A stretch of DNA of 64,000 bases from Candidatus Bathyarchaeota archaeon (GCA_014729945.1 WJJC01000066.1:1-64000); one strand, 5' to 3'. Shown: positions 7,797 through 16,694, counted from the first letter of the stretch. The notes: a model not told the origin generated them from the letters alone. Numbers and translations are program-made.

Positions 7797-9800
7797 ATGA
7801 AAGAAGAGATGATGGAGCATGAAGCTAAGAATCATCACGCTAAAATGGAGCAGGATTTTAAAAGACGCTTCTTCGTCTCGCTACTAATCACAATACCTAT
7901 ACTGGTTCTCTCACCGACGATCCAGGATTGGTTTAACTTTACTGTGCCCAGATTCACTGGATACAATTACGTTTTATTTGGTCTTGCAACTATCATCGCC
8001 TTCTATGGTGGCTGGCCTTTCTACAAGGGAGCCAAGCGTGACCTTGAACGCGGTGTCCTTGGTATGATGGTCTTGGTGAGTATAGCTGTGGGTACAGGAT
8101 ACTTGTTCAGTGCGGCTGCTACCTTCATCCTGACCAATGTGGTGGATTTCTACTGGGAGATCAGTACACTGGTGGTGTTCCTCCTGTTTGGGCACTGGAT
8201 GGAGATGAGGATGACGCGGAGAGCCTCCGGGGCGCTTGAGGAATTGGTGAAGCTGATTCCCCCCACAGCTAATAGAATTGAGGGTGATGAGATCGTAGAA
8301 GTGTCCACCGACTATGTTGAGGTCGGTGATGTGCTACTGGTTCGTCCAGGGGAAAAAGTCCCCATAGACGGGGTCATCATTGAGGGGAGATCCGCATTAG
8401 ATGAGTCCATGATCACAGGTGAAAGTAAACCCGTGGCCAAGGGAGAAGGGGATGAGGTTATCGGAGGGACGATAAACACTACCGGGGCACTGAGGATTAA
8501 GATAGAGAAGACAAGTGAAGAGACTGCCCTGGCTCAGATCATCCAGTTAATGGAGGAGGTTCAGGAATCCAAGCCACCTACACAGAAACTTGCGGATAGA
8601 GCCGCACATTATCTCACCATCACAGCGATCACGGTGGGGCTGGGTAGCTTTATTTACTGGAACTATTTCGGGAGGGCGAGCCTTGTATTCGCATTGACAA
8701 CGATGGTTACTGTTACTGTAATAGCCTGCCCCCACGCTCTAGGGCTGGCGATTCCTACGGTCACAGCCATCTCAACGACGCTGGCAGCGAGTAATGGGAT
8801 ACTGGTGAAAAACGCTGATGCGTTGGAGGTTGGTGAGAAAATAGATACCATCATTTTTGATAAGACAGGTACACTCACAAAGGGAACTTTCAGCGTTACT
8901 GACATCATATCATCAGGTGATATGAGCGAGGAGGAGTTACTACGATATGCGGCATCGTTAGAATACGAGTCAGAGCATCCCATAGGGAAAGCCTCGAATG
9001 AAGCAGCTAAGGAGAGGGAGATCGAATTGCATGATACTAAGGGATTTGAAGCAATATCAGGGCACGGAGTCAGAGGCACCGTTAACGATAGGAAGATGAC
9101 CGCCGGTACCCTAAAGCTAATGAATGATATGGGTAAAAGCATCTCAGAAGAATTGTTGGAGAAGGGTGAACGGCTCTATGATGAAGCTAAGACTCTGAGC
9201 TATATTGCAATCGAGGACGAAGTGGTGGGGATTGTCGCATTCTTGGATGAGTTGAAAGATAGTAGTCTCAAGGCTATAGAAGAGCTACATGCGTTAGGTA
9301 AAGAGATAATTATGATAACGGGAGACAACGAGCGCACAGCCCGGGCAATCGCAGAGAAAGCCGGGATAGATGACTACCTAGCAGAGGTCCTGCCCGAGGA
9401 TAAGGCTAGTGAGGTGAAAAAGATTCAGGATGCGGGTAAAAAGGTGGCCATGGTGGGGGATGGTATCAATGATGCGCCTGCTCTCGTACAGGCAGATGTT
9501 GGAATAGCCATTGGCGCGGGTACAGATGTGGCTATTGAGTCCGCGGATATTGTCTTGATTAAAAATGAGCCGAGTGACGTCTTGAAACTTATCAGGTTGA
9601 GTAAAGCTACTATGCAGAAGATGAGGGAGAACCTATTCTGGGCTTCAGGGTATAACGCGATAGCTATACCTGTAGCAGCAGGGGTACTGATGCCATGGAA
9701 TATTACCCTGAGACCGGAAGTGGGTGCACTAATAATGTCAGCAAGCTCAATAATTGTAGTTGCAAACGCGTTACTGCTGAGAAACGAGGAAATAGACTAA
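7797..9800 (+). CDS. copB: Copper-exporting P1B-type ATPase, CopB-like
   Basis: A 667-residue heavy-metal ATPase. The ATG at 7797 is chosen because GGAGG lies 11 bases upstream. A short His/Met-containing N-terminus (MEHEAKNHHAKM) replaces the usual heavy-metal-associated domains. The actuator motif TGES is at 207-210, the membrane metal motif CPH at 311-313 and the phosphorylated Asp in DKTGTLTKG at 355. SEHPIGKA and GDGINDAP follow. CPH rather than CPC is the mark of the CopB (P1B-3) branch, which exports copper, reported with Cu(II) or Ag(I). About eight membrane segments are visible. No copper regulator lies next to it. Confidence 0.92.
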   Translation: MKEEMMEHEAKNHHAKMEQDFKRRFFVSLLITIPILVLSPTIQDWFNFTVPRFTGYNYVLFGLATIIAFYGGWPFYKGAKRDLERGVLGMMVLVSIAVGTGYLFSAAATFILTNVVDFYWEISTLVVFLLFGHWMEMRMTRRASGALEELVKLIPPTANRIEGDEIVEVSTDYVEVGDVLLVRPGEKVPIDGVIIEGRSALDESMITGESKPVAKGEGDEVIGGTINTTGALRIKIEKTSEETALAQIIQLMEEVQESKPPTQKLADRAAHYLTITAITVGLGSFIYWNYFGRASLVFALTTMVTVTVIACPHALGLAIPTVTAISTTLAASNGILVKNADALEVGEKIDTIIFDKTGTLTKGTFSVTDIISSGDMSEEELLRYAASLEYESEHPIGKASNEAAKEREIELHDTKGFEAISGHGVRGTVNDRKMTAGTLKLMNDMGKSISEELLEKGERLYDEAKTLSYIAIEDEVVGIVAFLDELKDSSLKAIEELHALGKEIIMITGDNERTARAIAEKAGIDDYLAEVLPEDKASEVKKIQDAGKKVAMVGDGINDAPALVQADVGIAIGAGTDVAIESADIVLIKNEPSDVLKLIRLSKATMQKMRENLFWASGYNAIAIPVAAGVLMPWNITLRPEVGALIMSASSIIVVANALLLRNEEID

Positions 9801-10723
9801 ACGGGGGTTAACCAGTTCCTGTATTTGGGTACGTTACCTGCCAATATCTCGGAGTAGTATTCCGCTACCTCGGTTGTTATAGGTCCAGGGTACTCGTTCC
9901 CGAACTTTATGTCATCAACACTGGTGACTGGTGTACACTCGCCTCCAGTTCCGCAGAGGAAAACCTCATCACATGCATAGAGATCTACACGGGTAACATC
10001 TCTTACCTCAACCGGGTAGCCTAGATCTGGTATAAACTCGATAAACGCGCCTCGGGTAACAGACTCCAGTATGCTAGCGGTAACAGGCGGGGTAATTACC
10101 TTTCCATCTCGAACCATCATTAAACATGCCAAAGTAGCTTCCGAGACAAACCCACGTCTATCAAGGAAAATCGCGTTATCATACCCACAGCGCCTAGCCT
10201 CACGGATCGCGTGCATACTGTTCAAATAATTCGCCCAGCTCTTAGCCTGAGGTGGCATAGCATCACTGCTGATCCGTGTCCAGCTGCTCACCATAAACCT
10301 ACGCTCCTCAGCGAACTTTGGGTTATCTTTGCCCAATAGCGTCTCAAAGGGCCAAACGGGTACCACTACGTGACTGTCATCGCTACCCCAAGAGCCCTTC
10401 GGCCAGATCCTTGGCTGGATATACGTGTTCTCATCGTAGTCATTCCTGATTATACACGCCCGCACAGTCGCCAGTAACTCATCCCGAGTGTAAGGCATAG
10501 CCAAACCGTTAACCTCTGCGCTTCTCCAGAGCCTGTCAATATGCTGATCCCAGCCGAAGATGTTCAGCTCACCCTTACTAAGCACATCACCGGCAGCGTA
10601 AGCCTTTATACCCTCAAATATGCCCAGATGGATACTTTCCATAGGTGAAACCAGCGCTTCACTGGTGGGTATGACTTTACCATTCATCCAGCAATACTTT
10701 GAACCATGAAATCCTGCACTCAT
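9797..10723 (-). CDS. ilvE: Branched-chain amino acid aminotransferase
   Basis: A class IV PLP enzyme of 308 residues when started at the ATG at 10723 (MSAGFHGSKYCWMNGK), the usual N-terminus. The frame is open to 10780, but the extra 19 residues are not family-like. Lys161 in PPQAKSWANYLNS is the expected PLP lysine, and SEATLACLMMV, TPPVTASILESVTR and GTGGECTPV follow in the family order. It transfers the amino group between branched-chain 2-oxo acids and glutamate, the last step of Val/Leu/Ile synthesis. Oddly, the usual AGGNYL and E-GxxEN-F motifs are altered to KSWANYL and SEATLAC. It overlaps the copper ATPase stop by 4 bp. Confidence 0.85.
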   Translation of the reverse strand: MSAGFHGSKYCWMNGKVIPTSEALVSPMESIHLGIFEGIKAYAAGDVLSKGELNIFGWDQHIDRLWRSAEVNGLAMPYTRDELLATVRACIIRNDYDENTYIQPRIWPKGSWGSDDSHVVVPVWPFETLLGKDNPKFAEERRFMVSSWTRISSDAMPPQAKSWANYLNSMHAIREARRCGYDNAIFLDRRGFVSEATLACLMMVRDGKVITPPVTASILESVTRGAFIEFIPDLGYPVEVRDVTRVDLYACDEVFLCGTGGECTPVTSVDDIKFGNEYPGPITTEVAEYYSEILAGNVPKYRNWLTPV

Positions 10724-10786
10724 ATTAAAAGAAACACCCTGTGGAGATATAGCAATTTCTAAAACATAGGAGATTAACAAATTACC

Positions 10787-11137
10787 ATGTCCGTTGAAGG
10801 ATACAAAGCCTCAGTAGTAATCAGAGAGAAGAAATCCCGTGAAGCAGCCATGGAGGAGGCCAGACGATTCAAGGACTGCCCCCATCTACTAGCCTATGGT
10901 CTGAGTGGAAGAAAGATAATCTCCGTGTTCATGGCCCCCGAGGAACTAGAGTGGTGGATAAACTACTCGGAACTATTTCCAGATAGTGACTCAGAAACCA
11001 TACTAATAGATGAAGTCTACTACCCTGAAGAACCCAGAGAGATAAAAACATCTGACACCCCGCCATGTGGAGCAGAGTGCACTGATTGTCCATTCAAGAA
11101 AAAACATGGATGCAGTGGCTGCATAGCCACCACATGA
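10787..11137 (+). CDS. Hypothetical protein with C-terminal Cys cluster
   Basis: A 116-residue protein. The C-terminal end, CGAECTDCPFKKKHGCSGC, holds five cysteines in a spacing like DUF3795-type metal- or cluster-binding motifs. The N-terminal part (SVVIREKKSREAAMEEARRF) is a mixed alpha/beta domain without a family I recognise. It diverges from ilvE, with 63 bp between the starts used here, and its stop lies 2 bp from the stop of the convergent dipeptidase gene. Function unknown. Confidence 0.65.
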   Translation: MSVEGYKASVVIREKKSREAAMEEARRFKDCPHLLAYGLSGRKIISVFMAPEELEWWINYSELFPDSDSETILIDEVYYPEEPREIKTSDTPPCGAECTDCPFKKKHGCSGCIATT

Positions 11138-11139
11138 GA

Positions 11140-12156
11140 TTAACTTATAACCTCTTTGAAGACCCGCATATGGTTACCGCCGAGAATCTTCATTATATCC
11201 TCGTCGCTGTAACCACGCTGAACAAGAACACGGGTAACGTTAGGTGTCTTATCAACACTCTCCAAACCCTCTGGTGGCTCCCCTATACCGTCAAAATCCG
11301 AGCCCAGACCCACGTGGTCGGGTCCAACCAGTTCTACTATGTGGTCAATGTGATCAACCATATCATTAATGGTGACATCTTCTCCGCCTTTCTTAATGAA
11401 AGCTGGAGCATAGTTCATACCAAGAACACCACCATGATCAGCTATCGCCTCAATCATATCATCAGTGCAGTTACGAGGATGATCACAGATAGCCCTAGCA
11501 TTACTATGACTGGCGATGAAAGGACCATCCATAATATCAGCTACATCCCAAAAAACGCTGTCAGCAAGGTGGCTTACATCGAAGATCATACCCAGCTTAT
11601 TCATTTCCTCAAGAGCCTCTACGCCTAACTCAGGTAGCTTGCTCTCAGCTCGTTTGGCTCCTAACCCATCCGCGAACGGGGTCCTATAGTTCCACGCGAA
11701 GCTTAGCATCCTTACGCCGAGCCTGTAGAAGACTCTCAACAAGGCGATATCCCCCATTAGGGGCTCCGCTCCCTCGATGCTGAGTAATCCACATACTCTC
11801 CCCTTCTTTTTAGCTTGCACTATCTCACCGTGAGTTGTTACTGACATTATCTCGGAGTTGTCATCGATCTGGGTATAAAACTTATCCACCATCTGAAGAG
11901 CCCTTAACGTGGCGTCTGGTACAATGGGTGCTCTACCAGTGTATATGGCAAATGTCTGGCAGGTAACCCCACCCTCAATCATCCGTGGAAGATCCAAGTG
12001 TCCTCTCTCGCTTCTTTCTCCTAGTGTACGTGCTTTTGGTAGTGGCCAAGGCTGTTTAAGGAAGTGTCCCAGTGTGTCACAGTGGGTGTCAACGATTATG
12101 GCTTCCCTGTGAAGCCTCATGGCTCGTTCTTCTTGAGCTTCATTTAACTCTATCAT
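11140..12156 (-). CDS. Membrane dipeptidase-like hydrolase (peptidase M19)
   Basis: A 338-residue TIM-barrel metallo-dipeptidase of the renal dipeptidase family. His25 and Asp27 (DTHCDTL) and the Glu in SIEGAEPL are zinc ligands. Further ligands lie in VSHLAD and ASHSNARAICDHPRN, and the final Asp is in VGLGSDFDGI. Family members cleave dipeptides, including D-amino-acid and pyrroloquinoline-like substrates. There is no signal peptide, so the enzyme is cytosolic, as is usual for archaeal members. The start is ATG at 12156. Confidence 0.88.
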   Translation of the reverse strand: MIELNEAQEERAMRLHREAIIVDTHCDTLGHFLKQPWPLPKARTLGERSERGHLDLPRMIEGGVTCQTFAIYTGRAPIVPDATLRALQMVDKFYTQIDDNSEIMSVTTHGEIVQAKKKGRVCGLLSIEGAEPLMGDIALLRVFYRLGVRMLSFAWNYRTPFADGLGAKRAESKLPELGVEALEEMNKLGMIFDVSHLADSVFWDVADIMDGPFIASHSNARAICDHPRNCTDDMIEAIADHGGVLGMNYAPAFIKKGGEDVTINDMVDHIDHIVELVGPDHVGLGSDFDGIGEPPEGLESVDKTPNVTRVLVQRGYSDEDIMKILGGNHMRVFKEVIS

Positions 12157-12310
12157 GGGTTAGAATAGGTGTATGGGGTTATTACCTTTTTTCAATAAAT
12201 GATCAATACTATATATTCACAAGAAACGCAGCAAATGAACCAGAAATAGATCCGATGACACCAGTTAACTAATACTTTATTGTACCCGGAAACCCGATTC
12301 CTTTAGTCAA

Positions 12311-12320
12311 TCTTTAAAAA
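12311..12320 (+). promoter_or_regulatory. Probable TATA box of the SMC-like operon
   Basis: TCTTTAAAAA lies about 40-48 bp before the ATG at 12359, the spacing expected for an archaeal promoter with a short leader. GAGG at 12348-12351 gives the ribosome site. The rest of the 202-bp interval 12157-12358 shows no gene. Confidence 0.45.
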
Positions 12321-12358
12321 TGAGGCTAAGCTAAGAAGACAGAGTCCGAGGAAAAACG

Positions 12359-14413
12359 ATGCTCATCCGTGAGGTAATACTAGAGAACTTTATGTCATAC
12401 GAGTACGCCAGAGTACCCCTGAAAGAAGGGGTAAACGTAGTCTGCGGACCCAACGGCTCCGGTAAAAGCAGTCTACTACTGGGGATATGCGTCGCCCTCG
12501 GAGACACTTATACAGAACGATCAAAGAAACTCAGCGACCTCATCAGATGGGGTAGCGAGACAGCCAGAGTCACACTGATTCTGGATAACACGGTTGGGGA
12601 GAAAGGTTACAGACCAGTACCCCAGTATAATATGGATGAGATTACACTCACAAGAACCCTGAGGGTCGATGGAAAATATGGTTTCAGGGTCAACCAGAGA
12701 AACGTGACCAAGGCTGAGGTAATGGGGCTTCTGAGAACATATGGCTTTGACCCCACTAATATGCTGATAATCATGCATCAAGCCATGCCCAGCAAGTTCG
12801 CTAACATAAACCCCAAGGAGAGACTTCAGATATTGGAGGAAGCAGTCGGGTTTGATACCTTCCGAGAAGACGTGATAGAGGCGAAGAAAAAACTCAGTGG
12901 GGTACTGAGCGAGGAAGAGAGCCTCGGCAACTTGTTAAATCAAGCAAGGGAGACACTAAATTATTGGCGTGAACAGAATGAACGCCTTCAGGAGAAAAAG
13001 CAGTTAGAGAAGAGACAGACCTTCCTCCAGCAGGAGATGGCTTGGAGCAGGGTAATGTCCATGGAGGAACAGGTGGAGAAACTCCAAGAACAGGTAAAGG
13101 ATACAGAAAAGGAGCTGTTTGAAGCCGAGGAGGAGACGGAGCAGAACACCAAGCTAATAGTGGACAGCGAGCAAATGCTCCAGAATCTAAGAACCCACCG
13201 AGAAGACCTCATCGAGAAACGTATCCAATCAGAGAGAATCGTCGGGGTAAGCGAGCACAGCATCAACACAGCTAAAGACAGACTTAGCCAGCTAGAAGAC
13301 AATATACTAGAGAGTAATCAACAGAGAAGACGCTTCGAAAACAGCTACAAGAATCTTTTAAACCAGCTTGAATTAGGGCCCACTAAGCTGGATGACTACT
13401 TCAAGCTCTTCGAGGAGCTAGAAGAGACACAGGTAGAAACCTACGAGAGCCTGAGCAACCAGTTTAACGCCCAGAGGAACACGATCCAGACCCAGTTAGA
13501 GACGTATACACGGCGGTTAACCACGGCAGAGGAAGAAGCCCAGAAACTAGTAACAGAGATAAATCAACTGCGTGGGAGAATCGATAAAGCCAATGATCAG
13601 TACATCGACAGTAGAATCAACCTGGCGTTACTGAAGGATCGACGCCAACGCCTGAACCGCAGAGTTGAGGTGCTAAAGGCAGAGTTGGATAGGGCTAACC
13701 GTGACCTGAAGGACGCTGAGGCGGAGGCATTAATCAAAGGGCAGCGGATCGAGACAGGGAGAACCGGGGAAGAGATACTTAACGAGATAAGAAAGACTCA
13801 GGGAATCCTCATGGGGATGTCCAATATACCTGATGAAGCAGAGGAAATGTACGAGAGCTACAACGAGACATTCAGAGAGATACAGCAGCGGATCGAGGAA
13901 GTTAAAGAAAACCGACGTAAAATACTCAAAGAGATCGAGGAACGAAACAAGAAATGGAGACAGGTAACAGAGAAACTCCTCGACGACGTTAATATACGAT
14001 ATAAGCAGTTACTCAAGAGACTTCAGGCAAACGGAGAAGTCAGATTAATCGACAGCCACGACATCGAAGAAGCTGGATTAGAGATATTCGTGGGGTTCAA
14101 GGGTGCCCCGCCCAGCCGACTCGACCCGTACACGCATAGTGGTGGAGAGCGGAGCAGCAGCGTTATGGCGTTCCTGCTCTCACTACAGCAGAATGTATTG
14201 AGCCCCTTCAGGGCTGTTGACGAGTTCGACCTCCACATGGATCCCCAGAACAAGGAGGCTGTTAGTGAGTTCATTGTTCAGACTATGGAGGGCACCGATG
14301 ACCAGTATATGGCTATAACCCCCAGCCAGATTACTTTCAAAGGGAAAGATGTTCATATCATCATGGTTCACAAGACGGAGACGATCTCAGAGCCCACGGT
14401 AGTGGAGGAATAA
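12359..14413 (+). CDS. SMC5/6-like ATPase with short coiled coil
   Basis: A 684-residue ABC-type ATPase with SMC organisation. The N-terminal head has ENFMSYEYARVPL (9-21), Walker A GPNGSGKS (30-37), RTLRVDGKYGF followed by VNQR (99-114), and HQ near 140-141. Coiled-coil runs from about 175 to 550, with a break at about 338-352. The C-terminal head has the signature SGGERS (594-599), Walker B with catalytic Glu FRAVDEFD (617-624), and QYMAITPSQ (649-657). The phrases PFRAVDEFDLHMDP and QYMAITP resemble SMC5/SMC6 heads more than condensin or Rad50. The coiled coil is much shorter than in eukaryotic SMC5/6 (about 1100 aa) and no typical hinge or zinc hook is seen. It is first in a three-gene operon. 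Confidence 0.85.
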   Translation: MLIREVILENFMSYEYARVPLKEGVNVVCGPNGSGKSSLLLGICVALGDTYTERSKKLSDLIRWGSETARVTLILDNTVGEKGYRPVPQYNMDEITLTRTLRVDGKYGFRVNQRNVTKAEVMGLLRTYGFDPTNMLIIMHQAMPSKFANINPKERLQILEEAVGFDTFREDVIEAKKKLSGVLSEEESLGNLLNQARETLNYWREQNERLQEKKQLEKRQTFLQQEMAWSRVMSMEEQVEKLQEQVKDTEKELFEAEEETEQNTKLIVDSEQMLQNLRTHREDLIEKRIQSERIVGVSEHSINTAKDRLSQLEDNILESNQQRRRFENSYKNLLNQLELGPTKLDDYFKLFEELEETQVETYESLSNQFNAQRNTIQTQLETYTRRLTTAEEEAQKLVTEINQLRGRIDKANDQYIDSRINLALLKDRRQRLNRRVEVLKAELDRANRDLKDAEAEALIKGQRIETGRTGEEILNEIRKTQGILMGMSNIPDEAEEMYESYNETFREIQQRIEEVKENRRKILKEIEERNKKWRQVTEKLLDDVNIRYKQLLKRLQANGEVRLIDSHDIEEAGLEIFVGFKGAPPSRLDPYTHSGGERSSSVMAFLLSLQQNVLSPFRAVDEFDLHMDPQNKEAVSEFIVQTMEGTDDQYMAITPSQITFKGKDVHIIMVHKTETISEPTVVEE

Positions 14414-14414
14414 G

Positions 14415-15188
14415 ATGAGCGAGCTTGAGAGCGTCATAAACCTATGCAAGATGGTTCAGAGTGGAAAGATAGAGCCATTTGACATCGACTTCGACTATGT
14501 TATGAGTGTCATCAAGAAACATTATCCTAACATTAAGAACCCTAAGGATTTCTGCCTAGACGCTGAGGCGCTGAGAGAACTCAGTAACGTGCTTGAACGC
14601 CAGAACCAGTGGATAGAGCACAAATCCACTACACTATACAAGGATCCATTCATGCTGAGCCAGAGCCTATTAGCATTGGACATTGGAGCCATCGCGGATC
14701 TATTCCTCAGAACATGGCACCCATTGGTGGAGTTGGAACAGATGAGCGCAGGCACTCTGGGAGCCAGCCTCGGGTACTGGGGGGACCTCGTTCCCATCGA
14801 TGAGAGATGGCAAGACGAGGAGGTAGAGGAGAGGGAGACAGGCAGGACCACCCGTGACGAGGTGCGGCGTATGGGGTTACTGCCAGAGGAAGGATTCACT
14901 GAAGTGATAGAGAAACTCTGGAAGGAGCTTGAGGAGAAGGTGGGATCCGGTGGAGATATCGATTACTGGGACTGGATCGGTGCAGATACCTACGAGGATA
15001 CTGTTAACAGGGCATATCTAACCGTATTCATGGTGAGTTACGGGTACGCGGGCGTCGAGTGGGACCAGTTAATGGATGAATACACTATTTTCCATAAAGA
15101 GGAGCCCATACCGGACCCTGAGCAGGGAAAAGTAAGCCTACCGGTATTAGTAGACTATGAGGAGTGGAAACTTTGGCGAAACGAGTGA
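14415..15188 (+). CDS. Probable kleisin-like partner of the SMC5/6-like ATPase
   Basis: A 257-residue acidic protein starting 1 bp after the ATPase stop, with a GGAGG ribosome site inside the upstream gene's end. The N-terminal part, MVQSGKIEPFDIDFDYVMSV (13-32), follows the 'layer-of-helices' pattern of ScpA-type kleisins (E-I-D-x-x-D-I). It is followed by helical hairpins near 50-110 and a linker rich in charged residues (140-165). A C-terminal region that could be a small winged helix (200-250) would contact the ATPase head. The kleisin assignment rests on position and N-terminal pattern. Nse4 or ScpA ancestry cannot be told apart by eye. Confidence 0.6.
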   Translation: MSELESVINLCKMVQSGKIEPFDIDFDYVMSVIKKHYPNIKNPKDFCLDAEALRELSNVLERQNQWIEHKSTTLYKDPFMLSQSLLALDIGAIADLFLRTWHPLVELEQMSAGTLGASLGYWGDLVPIDERWQDEEVEERETGRTTRDEVRRMGLLPEEGFTEVIEKLWKELEEKVGSGGDIDYWDWIGADTYEDTVNRAYLTVFMVSYGYAGVEWDQLMDEYTIFHKEEPIPDPEQGKVSLPVLVDYEEWKLWRNE

Positions 15189-15769
15189 GCAAGGCAGAAC
15201 AGCATTATCAACGTAAACTCAAGGACGCAGTGCATCTACTATTCTTCACGCATCATAAATTACCCGGTGTTAGAGGCTGGGAGCTACGTAAAGAACTGGG
15301 ATCTGATTGGCAGAACATCCTTGAGGTACTGGATAAACAGCTCCAACCATTTGACCTCCAGGTCAACAGAGTACTTGACGACCCGGATATCGTTGACCCC
15401 ACCAGTTCTCAGCTTCAGGATGCCAGGTACTATATCACCATGAGGGGTACCGTGGATCAGAAGACAGCCAAGACCATTGGGTGGCGTATAGATGATATCG
15501 CTGGATTAGCTGTATCCGTTGCTTATATTATCTCCAAGCAGGGGAAATCCACCAGACAAGACGTGGAGAGGGTCTTGGAGGAGAAGCTTCCGGGGTGGAG
15601 GGTGAAACTCAATATTGATCGTTATATCAATCAGGGATATCTTGGTGAGGATGACCAGGGTATGCTGTACCTTGACTGGCGTAGCAGAGCCGAGATAGAC
15701 TCCAAGAAACTAGTGGACCTAGTGGTTAGCTACGGTAAAAGAGAGCAGGAAAAAAACTCTAACGAATAG
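15173..15769 (+). CDS. Tandem winged-helix (KITE) protein, Nse3/MAGE-like
   Basis: The third gene of the SMC operon, about 198 residues from the TTG at 15173. An in-frame GTG at 15164 is also possible, but GGAG at 15161-15164 fits the TTG better. It overlaps the kleisin-like gene by 16 bp. The first winged helix (about 15-90, VHLLFFTHHK...LRKELGSDW) is followed by a second (about 105-165, DIAGLAVSVAYIISK). The ending, GYLGEDDQGMLYLDWRSRAE, matches the MAGE/Nse3 ending 'YLEY...YEFLWGPRA-E' in order and spacing. Such KITE proteins bind the kleisin and DNA. This is a by-eye match and the gene has no recognised archaeal name. Confidence 0.65.
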   Translation: MAKRVSKAEQHYQRKLKDAVHLLFFTHHKLPGVRGWELRKELGSDWQNILEVLDKQLQPFDLQVNRVLDDPDIVDPTSSQLQDARYYITMRGTVDQKTAKTIGWRIDDIAGLAVSVAYIISKQGKSTRQDVERVLEEKLPGWRVKLNIDRYINQGYLGEDDQGMLYLDWRSRAEIDSKKLVDLVVSYGKREQEKNSNE

Positions 15770-16271
15770 TCGTGATAGTGTAACGGCATTTCAATGGCTT
15801 TTCACTAACGATCTCCATCTCACAGGTATGTTCTTTTCCGTTAGTTGCATCAAAGATACCGGTTAGAAACCCTTTAGTGAATGGATTCAGGTTCTCCAGC
15901 TCTTCCTTCATACCCATTTTTGTGAAGAAGCCATTCTCCTCAATTATAGTTATTTCATCTGTTTCTAGGGGATCTATGTCAGAGTTCTCGATAGTCATCG
16001 AGCCCCATCCAGCCATATATATGTTCTCAAAGATATTCTTCAACCCCTCTAACTTGTTTGGAGCATTTTTCAGAAGCTCTCCGTAACTTATCCCCACACC
16101 TAGACCACTCTGGTACATGAATACACCTGTTGCGCTACCGAAGTGTTCAGTTAGGTTTTCCACTATGCTGTGGATCATGGTTTCACCTATTAATACGAAA
16201 CGGTAATCCACGTTTATGTTGCTCCATTCACCGCTTTCAGTATTGAACTTGAAAAAGTCCTCAGGTTTCAT
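15759..16271 (-). CDS. V4R-domain protein
   Basis: About 170 residues from the ATG at 16271 (MKPEDFFKFN). The frame is open to 16304 with another ATG. The C-terminal third, PFTKGFLTGIFDATNGKEHTCEMEIV...KCRYTI, is the core of the V4R (4-vinyl reductase) domain, a small-molecule or metal-binding fold that in archaea often sits in sensor proteins. Two cysteines near the end would hold a ligand or a metal. It overlaps the winged-helix gene stop by 11 bp and has a cupin gene 16-50 bp upstream on the same strand. Confidence 0.7.
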   Translation of the reverse strand: MKPEDFFKFNTESGEWSNINVDYRFVLIGETMIHSIVENLTEHFGSATGVFMYQSGLGVGISYGELLKNAPNKLEGLKNIFENIYMAGWGSMTIENSDIDPLETDEITIIEENGFFTKMGMKEELENLNPFTKGFLTGIFDATNGKEHTCEMEIVSEKPLKCRYTITTIR

Positions 16272-16319
16272 ATTTAGGGGTTGTAGTAATACCGTATAAA
16301 CCATAGGGTGAAAATAAAA

Positions 16320-16694
16320 TTAGTCTCTTGGATCTACTCTGTCCTTCTTGTATTCATCGAATACTCCTAGGCAAGGTTCACCCTCGTATGGTCCATCCCA
16401 CCACTCGTATAGTACCGTGTCTTCCAATGCTACAAGGATGTGAGCTAATCCCTTGTGAGTCTTATGTACTATGTTCTCTTCAAGGAGGTGTTCCTCTAGT
16501 TCGCCATCTATTTCTTTAATCACTATGGCTGAGCCTCCGAGAAGCACAGTGTATTGATCATAGGGATGAATATGATCTCCACGATAGGCACCCTTTTTTG
16601 TTTCAAGAAAGCTGCACCATTTACCGTTAACATCCGAAGCGTAACCCTTACCGACTTTTGGTCTCGATCCCCATTCCTCAACATTGAACTCCAT
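16320..16694 (-). CDS. Cupin-fold protein
   Basis: A 124-residue single-domain cupin. GAYRGDHIHPYDQYTVLLGG carries the first cupin motif, with histidines that could hold a metal ion. HKTHKGLAHILVALED supplies the second. No specific enzyme is recognisable. It may be cotranscribed with the V4R gene that follows it on the same strand. It could be a small-molecule sensor or an isomerase. Confidence 0.7.
   Translation of the reverse strand: MEFNVEEWGSRPKVGKGYASDVNGKWCSFLETKKGAYRGDHIHPYDQYTVLLGGSAIVIKEIDGELEEHLLEENIVHKTHKGLAHILVALEDTVLYEWWDGPYEGEPCLGVFDEYKKDRVDPRD

Noticed and set aside
8663..9142. Minus-strand frame of 159 codons in the copper ATPase
   Set aside because: Serine/valine-rich shadow of a proven gene.
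11086..11628. 180-codon plus-strand frame inside the dipeptidase gene
   Set aside because: Shadow of the M19 gene, with high Thr/Asn/His; no family.
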